Part shown: positions 1 through 9,134 of the stretch, piece by piece | How positions within the stretch are numbered: position 1 is the first letter of the stretch | Layout of the letters: the number at the start of each line of letters is the position of its first letter | Source of the DNA: Terriglobia bacterium | GTDB lineage: Bacteria > Acidobacteriota > Terriglobia > JAIQFV01 | Assembly (NCBI GenBank): GCA_028716525.1 | Contig: JAQUPQ010000002.1 | Location: 62,001 to 126,000 of the forward strand | DNA: 64,000 nucleotides | Direction: 5' to 3' | Position numbers and translations under genes: made by a program | Notes under the pieces: generated by a model | Database searches by the model: none | What the model saw: the letters and a program-made list of their open reading frames with translations, nothing else | What the model was told of the DNA's origin: nothing

Positions 1-2265
1 GGGAAATCCGCGGCGGGCCTCAAAGATAGGCGACGCAGTAATCTTCAAGGGAAAATGGAACGCGCCATACGCAATAAAGCGTTCGGGGGTGTCGAAAGGC
101 AAATTGGAAAATTGATCGGGACGCAGTAGGGGTTCCGGGGTGTTTCCGAAGTAATAATTGAATTCATTCAAATCGCCCCGGGCTTTGCTTTGGACATAGG
201 AGGCCGTGAAGGTGTCTTCTTTCCGGAGTTTCAATTCCACTGTACTGTCGAATTCGTAATATCTTCCCCGGCCACGGTTGCTGAGAACGGTAGCCGGGTC
301 GGTGATTCCAAAAAAGCCCGGCTCCACGATGAACAGACGATGGGAATAACTCCTTAGATAATTCAATCGGATCTTGGCCCAATTGGTGGGTCGGTGGTCG
401 AGTTCAATATTCCAGCTTACATTGTAGGGTGTAAAGCTGAAGTCGGGATTGTTAAAGAGAATGGTTTCCCGCCCGCGGGGGCCCACATCGATGATGACGT
501 TCTGGTAAAACTGCGGGGGGCCGAGCGGAGTGATACCGTCGGGACCGAAGAATGTCACGATGCGGTGCTGTTGCTGATGAAAATTCGTGGCATTCAATGG
601 AACCTTGTCATAAAAGAGGCCAAATCCTCCGCGAAGAACCGTCTTCTCGTTCTTAAAAGGGGAGTACGCAAAGCCGATGCGCGGGGCGAAATTCACGGCG
701 TCGGCGATGGTTTGGTTGTTGTACCGGATCCCCAAATCGACAGTAAAGTTCCGATGCATCATCCAGCGGTCTTGGATGAATATCGCGCCTTCGTAGTTCC
801 TTTGGTTCAAGGAGCCGGCACCGACAAAAGTGTCGCGCTCTTCCAAAGATCCGTCGGCGCGGCGAACTTCAATCGGAAGCGAGTGCGAAAATCCATGGTA
901 ACTGGAATAGGTGAGACCCGCGCCGAATTTCAATTCATGGGTTCCCCAAGCGGTTTTTGGAGTCAAGGCGTATACCAGCAAGGTTTCCAGCCGGTGACTA
1001 AAGCGGTTCTGAATATTGAAAAAATTTCCGCTATTGCCTTGGGGCTGCAGCACCATGGGCAGAATGCCTTGTCCCCAAACATAGGCGTCAAACTTGGTGT
1101 ATTGAAACAGCCCCGTCAACAGGCCTCCGGACTGGGTGCTGTAATTATCTGTGGCGTTGACGGTGTAACCGCGCTGCTTGAAGTTGGGGGTGACGGTCTG
1201 CGGGTTGAAGAAGTTCAGGTTCTGGAAACTCTTGGTCTGCGGAAAAAAATTAAAGCTGGTGGTGAGCACATTCTGATTGGAAAGGATGAAATCAAATCGC
1301 GAGTAGGAATTGAAGGCTTCCGTCTTGGTTTCATTTCCCGGAAAAGAAAGCCCGCGGACGGGCGATTTCAAAATGTCGTATTCAAAACTTTGCGCAAATC
1401 CAATGCGGTTCCGGATCAGTGGACCGCTGAATGAAAGCCGGGGCGTGTCGTCCGCGATGCCCACAATCGATCCGTTCTTGATACGCGGATCGGGTAAGAA
1501 ATCGTTAAACGAAAATTCCCATTTGGGTCCGGCCGGCTTGGTTTCGACCGTAGTAACACCGCCTGAGAAGCGTCCGTATTCCGAAAGGTAGGGGGTCTTG
1601 AACACCTGAACCGATTCCACGGCGTCGACCGGGATGTTGATGACAAAATTTCCGGTCACCGGGTCGCTGGAATTCGCCTGGTTCACCAAGACGGTGCTTT
1701 GAGATTCGATGCCGCCTTTGATGTTGATGCGGCCGTCGGCGGTGCGGATCACTCCGGGGATGATGGGGAGCGATTCCTCAATCTTCTTGACCTTCAAAGG
1801 GAGCGTTTCGAAGGTTTTCTCGGTGATTCGGCCCTCGGGTATGGCTGAACCCGCAGCCACTTCCTCTCCCGGTTGAGCGGTCACGGTGATTTCGGATTTC
1901 ATCGTAATGGTCGGAGTCATCACCACATCGAGCTCGGTGATGGAGTCGGCTTTCACATCCACATGATCCTGGGTGATGGTTTCAAACCCCACCTTGCTGA
2001 ATCTGACTCGGTAACCCCCGACGGGAATCCCTGCAATCGAGAAGGCGCCTTTTTCATTGGATTCGGCGGTTTTGAGGATTGTGGCGAAGGCGTCTTTGGT
2101 AATTTCGATCTTGGCGCCGGGAACCCAATTGGACTTGCCGTCACTCAGGGTCCCTGCGATTGATCCGAACTGGGGAAGAAGAGGTACTTGAGCCCATCGA
2201 AGAGATCCTTCCATGAACACAGACACACTGATGAGAAGACAAAAAAGTCCCCTCGCGACGTTCAT
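1..2265 (-). CDS. TonB-dependent receptor, Oar-like (C-terminus outside the window)
   Basis: Outer-membrane TonB-gated receptor; the ligand cannot be read from the sequence. The frame opens at an ATG behind a purine-rich AGGGGGG site and runs 755 codons without a stop to the left edge, so the end of the barrel is missing. Residues 1-27 form a signal peptide ending in RWAQ. Residues about 33-115 are a carboxypeptidase-regulatory, Ig-like domain (SIAGTLSDG, then IAGIPVGGYRV). A plug region follows (GVIRTADGRINIKGG, VNQANSSDPVTGN), then aromatic-rich alternating strands of a large barrel. The EARRGFP stretch near the edge is, as I recall, typical of the Oar-like receptors that are abundant in Acidobacteriota. 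No TonB/ExbBD or SusD partner is adjacent. Family assignment is firm; substrate is unknown. Confidence 0.9.
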   Translation of the reverse strand, partial: MNVARGLFCLLISVSVFMEGSLRWAQVPLLPQFGSIAGTLSDGKSNWVPGAKIEITKDAFATILKTAESNEKGAFSIAGIPVGGYRVRFSKVGFETITQDHVDVKADSITELDVVMTPTITMKSEITVTAQPGEEVAAGSAIPEGRITEKTFETLPLKVKKIEESLPIIPGVIRTADGRINIKGGIESQSTVLVNQANSSDPVTGNFVINIPVDAVESVQVFKTPYLSEYGRFSGGVTTVETKPAGPKWEFSFNDFLPDPRIKNGSIVGIADDTPRLSFSGPLIRNRIGFAQSFEYDILKSPVRGLSFPGNETKTEAFNSYSRFDFILSNQNVLTTSFNFFPQTKSFQNLNFFNPQTVTPNFKQRGYTVNATDNYSTQSGGLLTGLFQYTKFDAYVWGQGILPMVLQPQGNSGNFFNIQNRFSHRLETLLVYALTPKTAWGTHELKFGAGLTYSSYHGFSHSLPIEVRRADGSLEERDTFVGAGSLNQRNYEGAIFIQDRWMMHRNFTVDLGIRYNNQTIADAVNFAPRIGFAYSPFKNEKTVLRGGFGLFYDKVPLNATNFHQQQHRIVTFFGPDGITPLGPPQFYQNVIIDVGPRGRETILFNNPDFSFTPYNVSWNIELDHRPTNWAKIRLNYLRSYSHRLFIVEPGFFGITDPATVLSNRGRGRYYEFDSTVELKLRKEDTFTASYVQSKARGDLNEFNYYFGNTPEPLLRPDQFSNLPFDTPERFIAYGAFHFPLKITASPIFEARRGFP

Positions 2266-2736
2266 TAAGCTTTCCCCCCTGCTGTCGTCCTCAGTCCGAT
2301 ATTACCGCCTGTGAGCAACCCTGAATCCGGCCATTATACACAAATTCCTCGTGAAAAACTGTGAATTTAAGGTGTAACCGGACTGCTGAATTCATGTGCG
2401 GCCAACCGATGGCCGTGTCTCCTGAAACCCACCCGAGGCCGGATGGTCAGATCACACTGTCGCCTTGATTATTTGGGTTTGAAGGGGCACAATAATTGGG
2501 CCGTTCGCAAGGAGGCAGTTCAAGCGGGTACAAGGACCCGCGACGGTTCCAAGCGTTACGGAGTATCCCCTGGGCCATGCTAAATCGTTTCGCCGACACC
2601 TGTCGAAAATCACAACTAACCTCCACCCCTACGTTGTGACGGTTTGACCCTCTTTTTATCGATGATCTAGTGTGTATCTTCAAGTGAGGAAGGCGTGTCA
2701 CCGGCATCCCCGCAAGAAGGTGAAAGAGAGATTACG
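2266..2736. other. Intergenic region between divergent TonB receptor and universal stress genes
   Basis: About 470 bases without a credible gene. It must hold both divergent promoters. For the stress gene the best candidate is TTGACC at 2644-2649 with a poor -10 (TAGTGT) 18 bases on. A short minus-strand frame at 2447-2707 has no ribosome site or recognisable product. Confidence 0.5.
2333..2338 (-). promoter_or_regulatory. Possible -10 element of the TonB receptor gene
   Basis: A perfect TATAAT on the minus strand lies about 70 bases upstream of the receptor ATG. No convincing -35 hexamer sits 16-18 bases further upstream, so this is only a half-supported promoter. Confidence 0.35.
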
Positions 2737-3603
2737 ATGAACTCATTCGGTTTGAAGTCCATTTTATGCCCCATTGATTTCAGCGACCTTTCGGCCCTGG
2801 CATTGAGATATGCGTCAGATTTTCGAAAATGTTCAGGGGGACGACTGGAAGTGCTTTACGCAAATGCGTTTCTCCCGCCACCACAATTGACATCCACCCA
2901 GCGAAATCACTTGGCGGAAGCCTGGAAAGAATCGAAGAACTCAACACAACAGTACCTGGATTCGTTTGTAGCCAAGGTGTTGCCACAGGCAAAGGAAGAA
3001 CTCGAATGCCATGTCGTTGACTCTTCCCCGGTGGAGGCGATCGTTGAAGCGGCGACATCACGGGCCGCTGATTTGATTGTGATGGGAACGCACGGTCAGA
3101 GCGGGGAGAATCGCATGTTATTGGGATCCGTGGCGGAGCGTGTGCTGAGGGAGGCTCCTTGTCCGGTGTTGACCGTTCGTCAAAAGAAGGAATCGACGGC
3201 GCCGACCGCTGAAATCAAAAACATTCTGGTGCCGATTAATTTCTCGGTGGTGTCTCGTATGGCGCTGGTCTCAGCAGGCCGCATCGCCCAATGTTTTCAC
3301 GCCTTCATGCATGTTCTGCGTGTCATCGAACCGGCCGAAGACCCGCGCGACGAGGCCGACGAAATGGCTCGCCTGCGCGCTTGGATCCCGCCGGATACCC
3401 GCAAGATGGTTGAATTGCAGGAATCGGTGGTCAAGGGCGAAGGAGCGGAACAGATTGTCCTGTTTGCCAATGATGAAAAAATTGATTTGATCGTGATGGG
3501 CGCGCAACACCGCCAGTTCTTCGACTCGACCGTTGTGGGTACCACTTCTCTGCGAGTGGTGCGCCACGCCCCCTGTCCGGTGTTCACCATGATTCGTAAG
3601 TGA
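2737..3603 (+). CDS. Tandem universal stress protein (UspA family)
   Basis: Cytoplasmic stress protein made of two UspA domains, residues about 5-148 and 158-288. Domain 1 ends in the nucleotide-binding signature G-2x-G-9x-GS (GTHGQSGENRMLLGS), so it probably binds ATP. In domain 2 the second glycine of the signature is replaced (GAQHRQFFDSTVVGT), suggesting a non-binding partner domain, as is common in tandem Usp proteins. The ATG at 2737 is preferred over an in-frame GTG at 2695: the family begins directly with a strand like KSILCPIDFS, and GAGAG sits six bases ahead of this ATG. It stands alone, with the next gene 150 bases downstream. The trigger and partner are not visible. Confidence 0.9.
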   Translation: MNSFGLKSILCPIDFSDLSALALRYASDFRKCSGGRLEVLYANAFLPPPQLTSTQRNHLAEAWKESKNSTQQYLDSFVAKVLPQAKEELECHVVDSSPVEAIVEAATSRAADLIVMGTHGQSGENRMLLGSVAERVLREAPCPVLTVRQKKESTAPTAEIKNILVPINFSVVSRMALVSAGRIAQCFHAFMHVLRVIEPAEDPRDEADEMARLRAWIPPDTRKMVELQESVVKGEGAEQIVLFANDEKIDLIVMGAQHRQFFDSTVVGTTSLRVVRHAPCPVFTMIRK

Positions 3604-3750
3604 CCCGGTTAACCCGTTCTTTCGACCTTCGCCCGACTGGGAATTGACCCCCTTCGTGAATTAATTTATTCTTCGTTCTGGATCCTCGCCAAATTGAGAG
3701 CGTTTTTATACCCGGGCAAGGCTGCCCAAGAAGGATCCCAGTGGAGATTC

Positions 3751-4557
3751 ATGAAACCATCGGAGGGACGAAGAATTCTGATTACCGGCGCAAGTTCCGG
3801 CATCGGTGAGGCCTTGGCGAAGGAGTTTGCGAGCCGCGGTGCGCATGTGGGTCTCCTGGCCCGGCGCGAGCCCCAATTGCGCCGGCTGAGGGATTCCCTG
3901 CGTCAAGCCCACCCCCGGCAGAAATTCTGTTGTGTGGCCGTTGATGTTCGGGATTCCGCCGCCTTGGAGACGGCCGTGGGATCTGTCATTCAAGAGCTGG
4001 GTGGAATGGATGTGGCGATTGCCAACGGCGGCATTGGTGAACATCGCAGCGCATTTAGTTCTCATCATTGGGAAATCGGGAGGAACATCCTGGAGGTCAA
4101 CCTCCTGGGCGCGATTCACACTCTTGAAATCGCGAAATCCTATTGGGTCAAGAATCAACGGTCCGGACAGTTGGTGGGCATCAGCTCCGTAGCCGGCGCA
4201 CGGGGTCTGCCTCAGATCGCTGCTTACAGCACCTCCAAGGAGGCGCTGGCGGCTTACTTGGAAGCTATCCGGGGAGAGTTGGCCACGGGCGGGATTGGCG
4301 TTCTTTCTATTCATCCCGGCTACATTCGTACACCCATGACTGCCCGAAACAGATTTTACATGCCTTGGCTGATGGACGCCGAAAAGGCGGCCCGAAAGAT
4401 CGCCAACGCTATAGAAGCCGAGAAGAAACGGTATGTTTTCCCTGTCCCCATGCGGTTCATTTATGCTTTCCTTCGGCACGTACCGGGTTTTCTTTATGAT
4501 TACGAAACTTATCGCTTGGCCGTGAGATCAAGGAATAAGAAGAAGCCAACGCCATAA
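3751..4557 (+). CDS. Short-chain dehydrogenase/reductase
   Basis: NAD(P)H-dependent oxidoreductase of the classical SDR family, 268 residues. The cofactor loop TGASSGIG is at residues 12-19, followed by the acidic/basic discriminator region LLARRE, which favours NADP. The catalytic Ser145/146, Tyr159 and Lys163 (YSTSK) are all present. The usual NNAG motif reads ANGG. The C-terminal 45 residues are basic and hydrophobic (FIYAFLRHVPGFLYDY), suggesting loose membrane association, as in reductases acting on lipids. The ATG at 3751 follows GGAG; a TTG start at 3694 would add residues unlike the family. The substrate is not predictable. Confidence 0.88.
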   Translation: MKPSEGRRILITGASSGIGEALAKEFASRGAHVGLLARREPQLRRLRDSLRQAHPRQKFCCVAVDVRDSAALETAVGSVIQELGGMDVAIANGGIGEHRSAFSSHHWEIGRNILEVNLLGAIHTLEIAKSYWVKNQRSGQLVGISSVAGARGLPQIAAYSTSKEALAAYLEAIRGELATGGIGVLSIHPGYIRTPMTARNRFYMPWLMDAEKAARKIANAIEAEKKRYVFPVPMRFIYAFLRHVPGFLYDYETYRLAVRSRNKKKPTP

Positions 4558-4695
4558 TCTTTTTGCATCCCATCCTGCCTCGAGTTGTTTCCTCCCACGG
4601 ATTGCCGATAAAATTCATTGTTTCTTGTTTGCAGCATGCGGCTTCGTTAGAATGGGCGCAGAGCGTCCCATGTAATATTTCGAAAGGGTGCCCTC

Positions 4696-6732
4696 ATGTC
4701 ATCTCTCATATTCCTTTTCTGCATCCTTGTGGCGTTGGCCGTCTTTGGTCGAACGATATACCTACGCATTCGCGTGTTGATGGCGGTTCAACCCGCGCCC
4801 CGATTCGACCAGATCGGAAGGAGGATTCGAGCGGTTCTGGTGTATGCATTCGGCCAGAAGAAATTTGTGGTGGGGGAGCAGCCTGCCGGATGGATGCATT
4901 TTTTCATTTTTTGGGGCTTTCTTGTATTAAGCCTGCAGATCATTACCATGTTCGGGCGCGGTTTTTCTCCTCACTTTTTCATTCCGGGATTTCGGCCCGA
5001 GCAACTGGGGGGCGTGTTTTTGTTGTGCCGCGACCTGATGGAGCTCATCGTGGGTGTGGCTGTCCTCGCGGGGTTGTACCGATGGTGGTTTTCGCATCCC
5101 CGACGGTTGTTCGGTTTTGCTCCGGCCGAGGAGCGCCATTTGAAGCAGTCGCACGGCGAAGCCGCGCTCATTTTGATCTTCATTCTGACCATCATGGCCA
5201 CCGGCCTGCTGTACGACGCCGGGAGACTGGTGTATCAAGCGGGCGAACCCGCTTCGGAGATAGAGCGGGCCTGGGAGCCTGTCAGCGCCTGGATCAGTCG
5301 AGGTCTTGCGAGTTGGGGATCAGACTGGGCGCGGGTCCTCAGCACGACGGCGTGGTGGATTCACAATCTTGTGGTGCTGATCTTCTTGAATCTTCTTCCG
5401 CGATCCAAACATTTTCACATCATTACTTCCATCCCCAATGTCTTTTTCAGGAAACTGGAGCCCGTGGGCGCACTCCAGAAGATGGATTTGGAAAGTGCCG
5501 AGAATTTTGGCACCTCGAGAATTAATCAGTTCAATTGGAAACAAGTGCTGGATATGTACAGTTGTACGGAGTGCGGCCGGTGCAGCTCGCACTGTCCTGC
5601 CACCATGAGCGGCAAGGCGCTGGCCCCTCGACAGCTGTTGCTGGATCTTCGGGATTACCTGTATCAAAAACAGCAACAAGTCATCTCCGGGCGCGGATCG
5701 GATGGCAATGAGGAGGTTGGGGACGTTATTGTTGGCGAGAAGCTGATCCACGACGATGTTCTGTGGGCCTGTACGACCTGCCGGGCTTGCGAAGAGGCTT
5801 GTCCGGTATTAATCGAATATGTCGACAAGATTGTCGATATGCGGCGCCACTTGGTGCAGGATGAGGCGCGTTTTCCAGCCGAACTCGTCAAGACATTCAA
5901 TGGCATGGAAACCCACAGCAATCCCTGGGGGATAGGGGCACATCGCCGCGTGGAGTGGGCTCAGGGTTTGGAGGTTCCACTCATCGCAGATCATCCCGAC
6001 GCGGAGTATCTCTACTTTGTGGGGTGCGCCGGATCGTTTGATGACCGCAATAAAAAAACCACTGCGGCCTTCGTCAGAATCCTGAAGAGGGCGGGGGTCG
6101 ATTTCGCCATTCTTGGAACGGAAGAGCCCTGCAACGGAGAAACTGCCAGACGCTTGGGGAATGAATATTTGTTTCAAAACATGGCCCGGCATGCGATCGA
6201 GGTGTTGGGACAACATCACGTCAAAAAGATCATCGTCAATTGTCCGCACTGCTTTAACACGTTCAAGAATGAATATCCGCAAATGGGCGGGAAGTTTGAG
6301 GTGATCTCGGCGGCGGAGCTGATATCGAAATTGCTGGCTGAGGGCAAGCTTTCACTGCAGGCCTCGGGCGACCCCCAGAAACTTACGTATCACGACGCCT
6401 GCTATTACGGAAGGTATAACGAAATTTACGATCTCCCGCGCTCAATCCTGAAATCTCTTCCGGGCATTGAATTAAGTGAAATGGAGCGACACAAGGAAAC
6501 GGGAATGTGTTGCGGCGCGGGCGGCGGGTGGATGTGGATGGAGGAGCCTCAAGACAAACGCGTGAGTCATTTGCGGGTTGACCAAGCGATGGAGACCCGC
6601 TCCGAGGGCATTGCCGTCTCCTGCCCGTTTTGCATGATCATGCTGAGTGATGGGCTCAAATCCAAAGATGCCGAAGAAAAAATGCACATGGTAGACCTGG
6701 TGGAACTGGTTGATCGTTCAATGAAACCATAA
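4696..6732 (+). CDS. Membrane-bound Fe-S oxidoreductase with CCG domains (HdrD/DsrK/GlpC-like)
   Basis: Quinone- or heterodisulfide-type electron transfer protein of 678 residues. The N-terminal quarter has about five hydrophobic segments resembling a nitrate-reductase gamma or HdrE-type cytochrome b anchor. Two ferredoxin-like 4Fe-4S motifs follow: C290TECGRCSSHCP and C359TTCRACEEACP. The C-terminal half carries two cysteine-rich CCG domains, the first around CAGSFD...CPHCF and the second around C605CGAGGG...CPFCM, which in HdrB-type proteins bind a noncubane cluster. In related bacteria such fused proteins take electrons from electron-transfer flavoproteins and pass them to quinone. No etfAB is nearby, so that partner is an inference. 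A weak AAAGGG site precedes the ATG. Confidence 0.88.
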   Translation: MSSLIFLFCILVALAVFGRTIYLRIRVLMAVQPAPRFDQIGRRIRAVLVYAFGQKKFVVGEQPAGWMHFFIFWGFLVLSLQIITMFGRGFSPHFFIPGFRPEQLGGVFLLCRDLMELIVGVAVLAGLYRWWFSHPRRLFGFAPAEERHLKQSHGEAALILIFILTIMATGLLYDAGRLVYQAGEPASEIERAWEPVSAWISRGLASWGSDWARVLSTTAWWIHNLVVLIFLNLLPRSKHFHIITSIPNVFFRKLEPVGALQKMDLESAENFGTSRINQFNWKQVLDMYSCTECGRCSSHCPATMSGKALAPRQLLLDLRDYLYQKQQQVISGRGSDGNEEVGDVIVGEKLIHDDVLWACTTCRACEEACPVLIEYVDKIVDMRRHLVQDEARFPAELVKTFNGMETHSNPWGIGAHRRVEWAQGLEVPLIADHPDAEYLYFVGCAGSFDDRNKKTTAAFVRILKRAGVDFAILGTEEPCNGETARRLGNEYLFQNMARHAIEVLGQHHVKKIIVNCPHCFNTFKNEYPQMGGKFEVISAAELISKLLAEGKLSLQASGDPQKLTYHDACYYGRYNEIYDLPRSILKSLPGIELSEMERHKETGMCCGAGGGWMWMEEPQDKRVSHLRVDQAMETRSEGIAVSCPFCMIMLSDGLKSKDAEEKMHMVDLVELVDRSMKP

Positions 6733-6787
6733 ATCCCGCATTGCATGACATTGCACTCCCCCGTGAACCCTAACACCGCCCTCAAAG

Positions 6788-6813
6788 CCCCCATTGAGTC
6801 TGGGGGATGTTTT
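6788..6813 (+). terminator. Likely terminator after the Fe-S oxidoreductase
   Basis: Inverted repeat CCCCCA/TGGGGG with a 7-base loop, followed by a short T-rich run (ATGTTTT). It lies between two convergent genes. Confidence 0.5.
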
Positions 6814-6928
6814 GTGCAATTCATCTCCACGCTGCTCTGCCTTCGCTGTCAACGCAACGACCGACCAAACACACCAGGTTGCGAAGAGTAGGGATGGGCC
6901 GTCGGGACAGGACAGGGCCCGAGAGAGG

Positions 6929-8920
6929 TTAATTGACTGGGGGCTTTTTGGATTCTCGTTCCAAACGATTGTTGATGTCCTTGAGTTCCTCGTAGCTGTA
7001 CTGATCCGCCTGCAAATCCAGATGATAAACCTGGCGGAGATGCAAAATCAGAGCCGCCTTCTTGGCTCCTTCGGCTGACGAGACTTGGGTCCGGGGCTTG
7101 TTACGAACCGGGGCCTCCGGCTTGGCATCCGGCGGGGCGTTGTCACCCGCAGCTTCTTCAGTTTCATCGGCGGAGGCAGCGCTGACATTCTGTCGGAGTG
7201 GCTTCGTTTCTTCGGCCTTGGGTTGCGCCGGAGTCGATGTGGGATCCGAAGTGCTGGTCGCTGGACCGGTAACATTCGCCGGCTTTGAATCGGAGCTTTG
7301 AGACGGCAAAGTGATCGGCGTTCCGGGTGTTTGAGCCTGCTGACTCACGGTTGGATGCGGATTGGCTGCTTCTGCGGCCAGTGGAGTCGGCTGATTGTGT
7401 CGAACGAATGTAATCAGTACGTAAACACCAAAGGCAATCAAAATGGGCACGAAGATATACAGTGCCTTTGTGAACAATTCCAGCGAGAAAAAGCGTTTTC
7501 GTGCTGGCTGCTGACTGTATGCTGCAAATGCCGGGAAAGCCGGCTCCCTATCCCCGACAGCAGAAGGAGTGGAGTCGTAATCCTGGTCATAACCTTCCGA
7601 TAAACCGGACTCCTCCTGGGCATAATCAAAGTCTCCCTGGGGAGGCGCATAGGCCCCGGGATCTGCATCCACCATCCTGTTTGCAGCAGGCGCAGGCCCC
7701 TCCGCGGTGTAATCTACTTCGGGTTCGCTGTAGCTTTGTCCTGGAGTGTATTCCGGAGAGTACTCGGCCTCCCCGGCTGAGAATGCTTTATCGGATGCCA
7801 TCATGGGCTCCGGTTGCACCTCAGCAGGCATTGGCGGAACATCCAACTTTGAATTCGATGGCGTGGTCGTTTCGGAGATTTCCTGAGCCGATGTGGGAAC
7901 CGTCGATGCCTCATGAATAGCGGCCATTGATTCCAACGGTGCCCATCCCATGGAATCAAAATACACTTCAATTCCGAGAGGGTCCGATTCGAGACCGGAG
8001 GTGAAGGATTTCTTCAGTCCCCGCTCTTGAATCTCCGTAACCTGATCAGCGGAACCAATTGCTGTGGCAGGTTGCGGTGTGTTAACGGTCGCTACGGCGC
8101 CCATTTGCGCGGATTCTGTTCCTGATAGGGCTGACACCGGCTTGGCAGAGGACGAAGACGGCACGTTTGAGCGGGCTTTCTCTCGGCCTTGCCAAAGGAG
8201 CTGCGCGGTCTCCTCTAACGATCTTTGAGCATACACAGGACGCTCGACCGTCGGGGCCAAGACTTCCCCGGAAGAAGTCCGCTTCACCGCCCTTTCAGTT
8301 TGAGGTGGTCGCTTTGAAATATCAGGTTCCGTCGGCCTGGCCACCAAGGGTTTCGATTTTCGAATTTCAGGTGTTACCAGGTGTGGCGCCGGACCCGTTC
8401 TCTGAACTGCAGAGGGTCCGCGAGAAGGAGCTGTGGGCATGGCATAGGGCTGTTCACCCAAAGGCGCAAGCAGGGGTTTGTCATAGCGCTTCTCAAGGAT
8501 GGAGACATCCACCTCCGGCAAACCGTGCTTCTTGACTTCCCGCAACAACGCATCCAAAAGCTTCTTGAAACCCATCCACCCCAACTTGACGCGGAACATC
8601 ACCACTTCATCGCTTGCGGGAAGCGGGGAAACTTCGTTGATTCCCAAGAAGGCTCGCAATCCGGCATTGGAACTGAATTCCTGACGCATGGCCTCGCTGG
8701 AAACATCGAAGATGTATTCCATAAGTAAGATTTTGAAAAAGAGCGATGGATCCGCTTTGGAGGAGGACGGCCGGGGGTTATATCGGTTGAAAGCGTTCTT
8801 GGTTATGGCGTGAAAATCACAGGCGCCACCCAAGCGCTCGAAAAATCCCGCCGGCGCGCTAATGCGCACGGCCGGTTCGGGGCGCTGGACACCTCGGTCA
8901 GGTTGTAGCTGAGTATTCAC
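6929..8920 (-). CDS. Membrane protein with transposase-type (DUF772-like) N-terminal domain
   Basis: A 663-residue protein of unknown function. Residues about 23-135 match the architecture of the N-terminal domain of IS5/IS1182-type transposases (DUF772): DPSLFFKILLMEYIF, then SNAGLRAFLGI, then a P-S-D-E/FR segment. No DDE catalytic domain follows. Instead residues about 140-480 are a long, low-complexity Pro/Ser/Glu-rich linker, with one transmembrane helix at about 484-506 (ALYIFVPILIAFGVYVLI). A second disordered Pro/Thr-rich stretch leads to a short folded tail (about 615-663, EELKDINNRLERE). The GTG start has AAGAAGG seven bases upstream and a near-perfect sigma70 promoter, so the gene is expressed deliberately and is not a decaying insertion sequence. 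By inference the N-domain may bind DNA near the membrane. It is monocistronic. Confidence 0.75.
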   Translation of the reverse strand: MNTQLQPDRGVQRPEPAVRISAPAGFFERLGGACDFHAITKNAFNRYNPRPSSSKADPSLFFKILLMEYIFDVSSEAMRQEFSSNAGLRAFLGINEVSPLPASDEVVMFRVKLGWMGFKKLLDALLREVKKHGLPEVDVSILEKRYDKPLLAPLGEQPYAMPTAPSRGPSAVQRTGPAPHLVTPEIRKSKPLVARPTEPDISKRPPQTERAVKRTSSGEVLAPTVERPVYAQRSLEETAQLLWQGREKARSNVPSSSSAKPVSALSGTESAQMGAVATVNTPQPATAIGSADQVTEIQERGLKKSFTSGLESDPLGIEVYFDSMGWAPLESMAAIHEASTVPTSAQEISETTTPSNSKLDVPPMPAEVQPEPMMASDKAFSAGEAEYSPEYTPGQSYSEPEVDYTAEGPAPAANRMVDADPGAYAPPQGDFDYAQEESGLSEGYDQDYDSTPSAVGDREPAFPAFAAYSQQPARKRFFSLELFTKALYIFVPILIAFGVYVLITFVRHNQPTPLAAEAANPHPTVSQQAQTPGTPITLPSQSSDSKPANVTGPATSTSDPTSTPAQPKAEETKPLRQNVSAASADETEEAAGDNAPPDAKPEAPVRNKPRTQVSSAEGAKKAALILHLRQVYHLDLQADQYSYEELKDINNRLERESKKPPVN

Positions 8921-8947
8921 ACAAACCTTCTTTCAAGCGGAACTGCG

Positions 8948-8976
8948 ATCATAAGTACACTAAAACACTTTGTCAA
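8948..8976 (-). promoter_or_regulatory. Strong sigma70 promoter of the transposase-domain membrane protein gene
   Basis: On the minus strand TTGACA (8976-8971) and TATGAT (8953-8948) are separated by exactly 17 bases, and the GTG start lies about 28 bases past the -10. This is the best housekeeping promoter in the window. Confidence 0.75.
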
Positions 8977-9041
8977 CAATTTGTCGGAGGCGATTTAACC
9001 CCTGGCAAGGGGCGTCCGAAGGGCTTCTAAAATACAGGGAT

Positions 9042-9078
9042 AAAAAACAAAGCGGGCCCCGTAATTCCGGACCCGCTT
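9042..9078 (-). terminator. Rho-independent terminator of the DsbA-like gene
   Basis: On the minus strand a 7-bp stem AAGCGGG/CCCGCTT, extended by further partial pairing, is followed by TGTTTTTTA. It lies about 55 bases past the stop codon of the thioredoxin gene. Confidence 0.8.
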
Positions 9079-9134
9079 AATTCTAAGCCATCTGGAGAAT
9101 TTGAGGGTGAATCTGATTTGCACCCGGTTGCACG

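Noticed and set aside
394-1434. 346-codon plus-strand frame
   Set aside because: It lies antisense to the TonB receptor, whose translation has clear domains through this stretch; the plus frame shows no family features.
4563-5525. 320-codon frame overlapping the Fe-S oxidoreductase
   Set aside because: The product is composition-biased (Arg, Gly, Ser) with no motif, while the overlapping frame gives a well-known multidomain protein.
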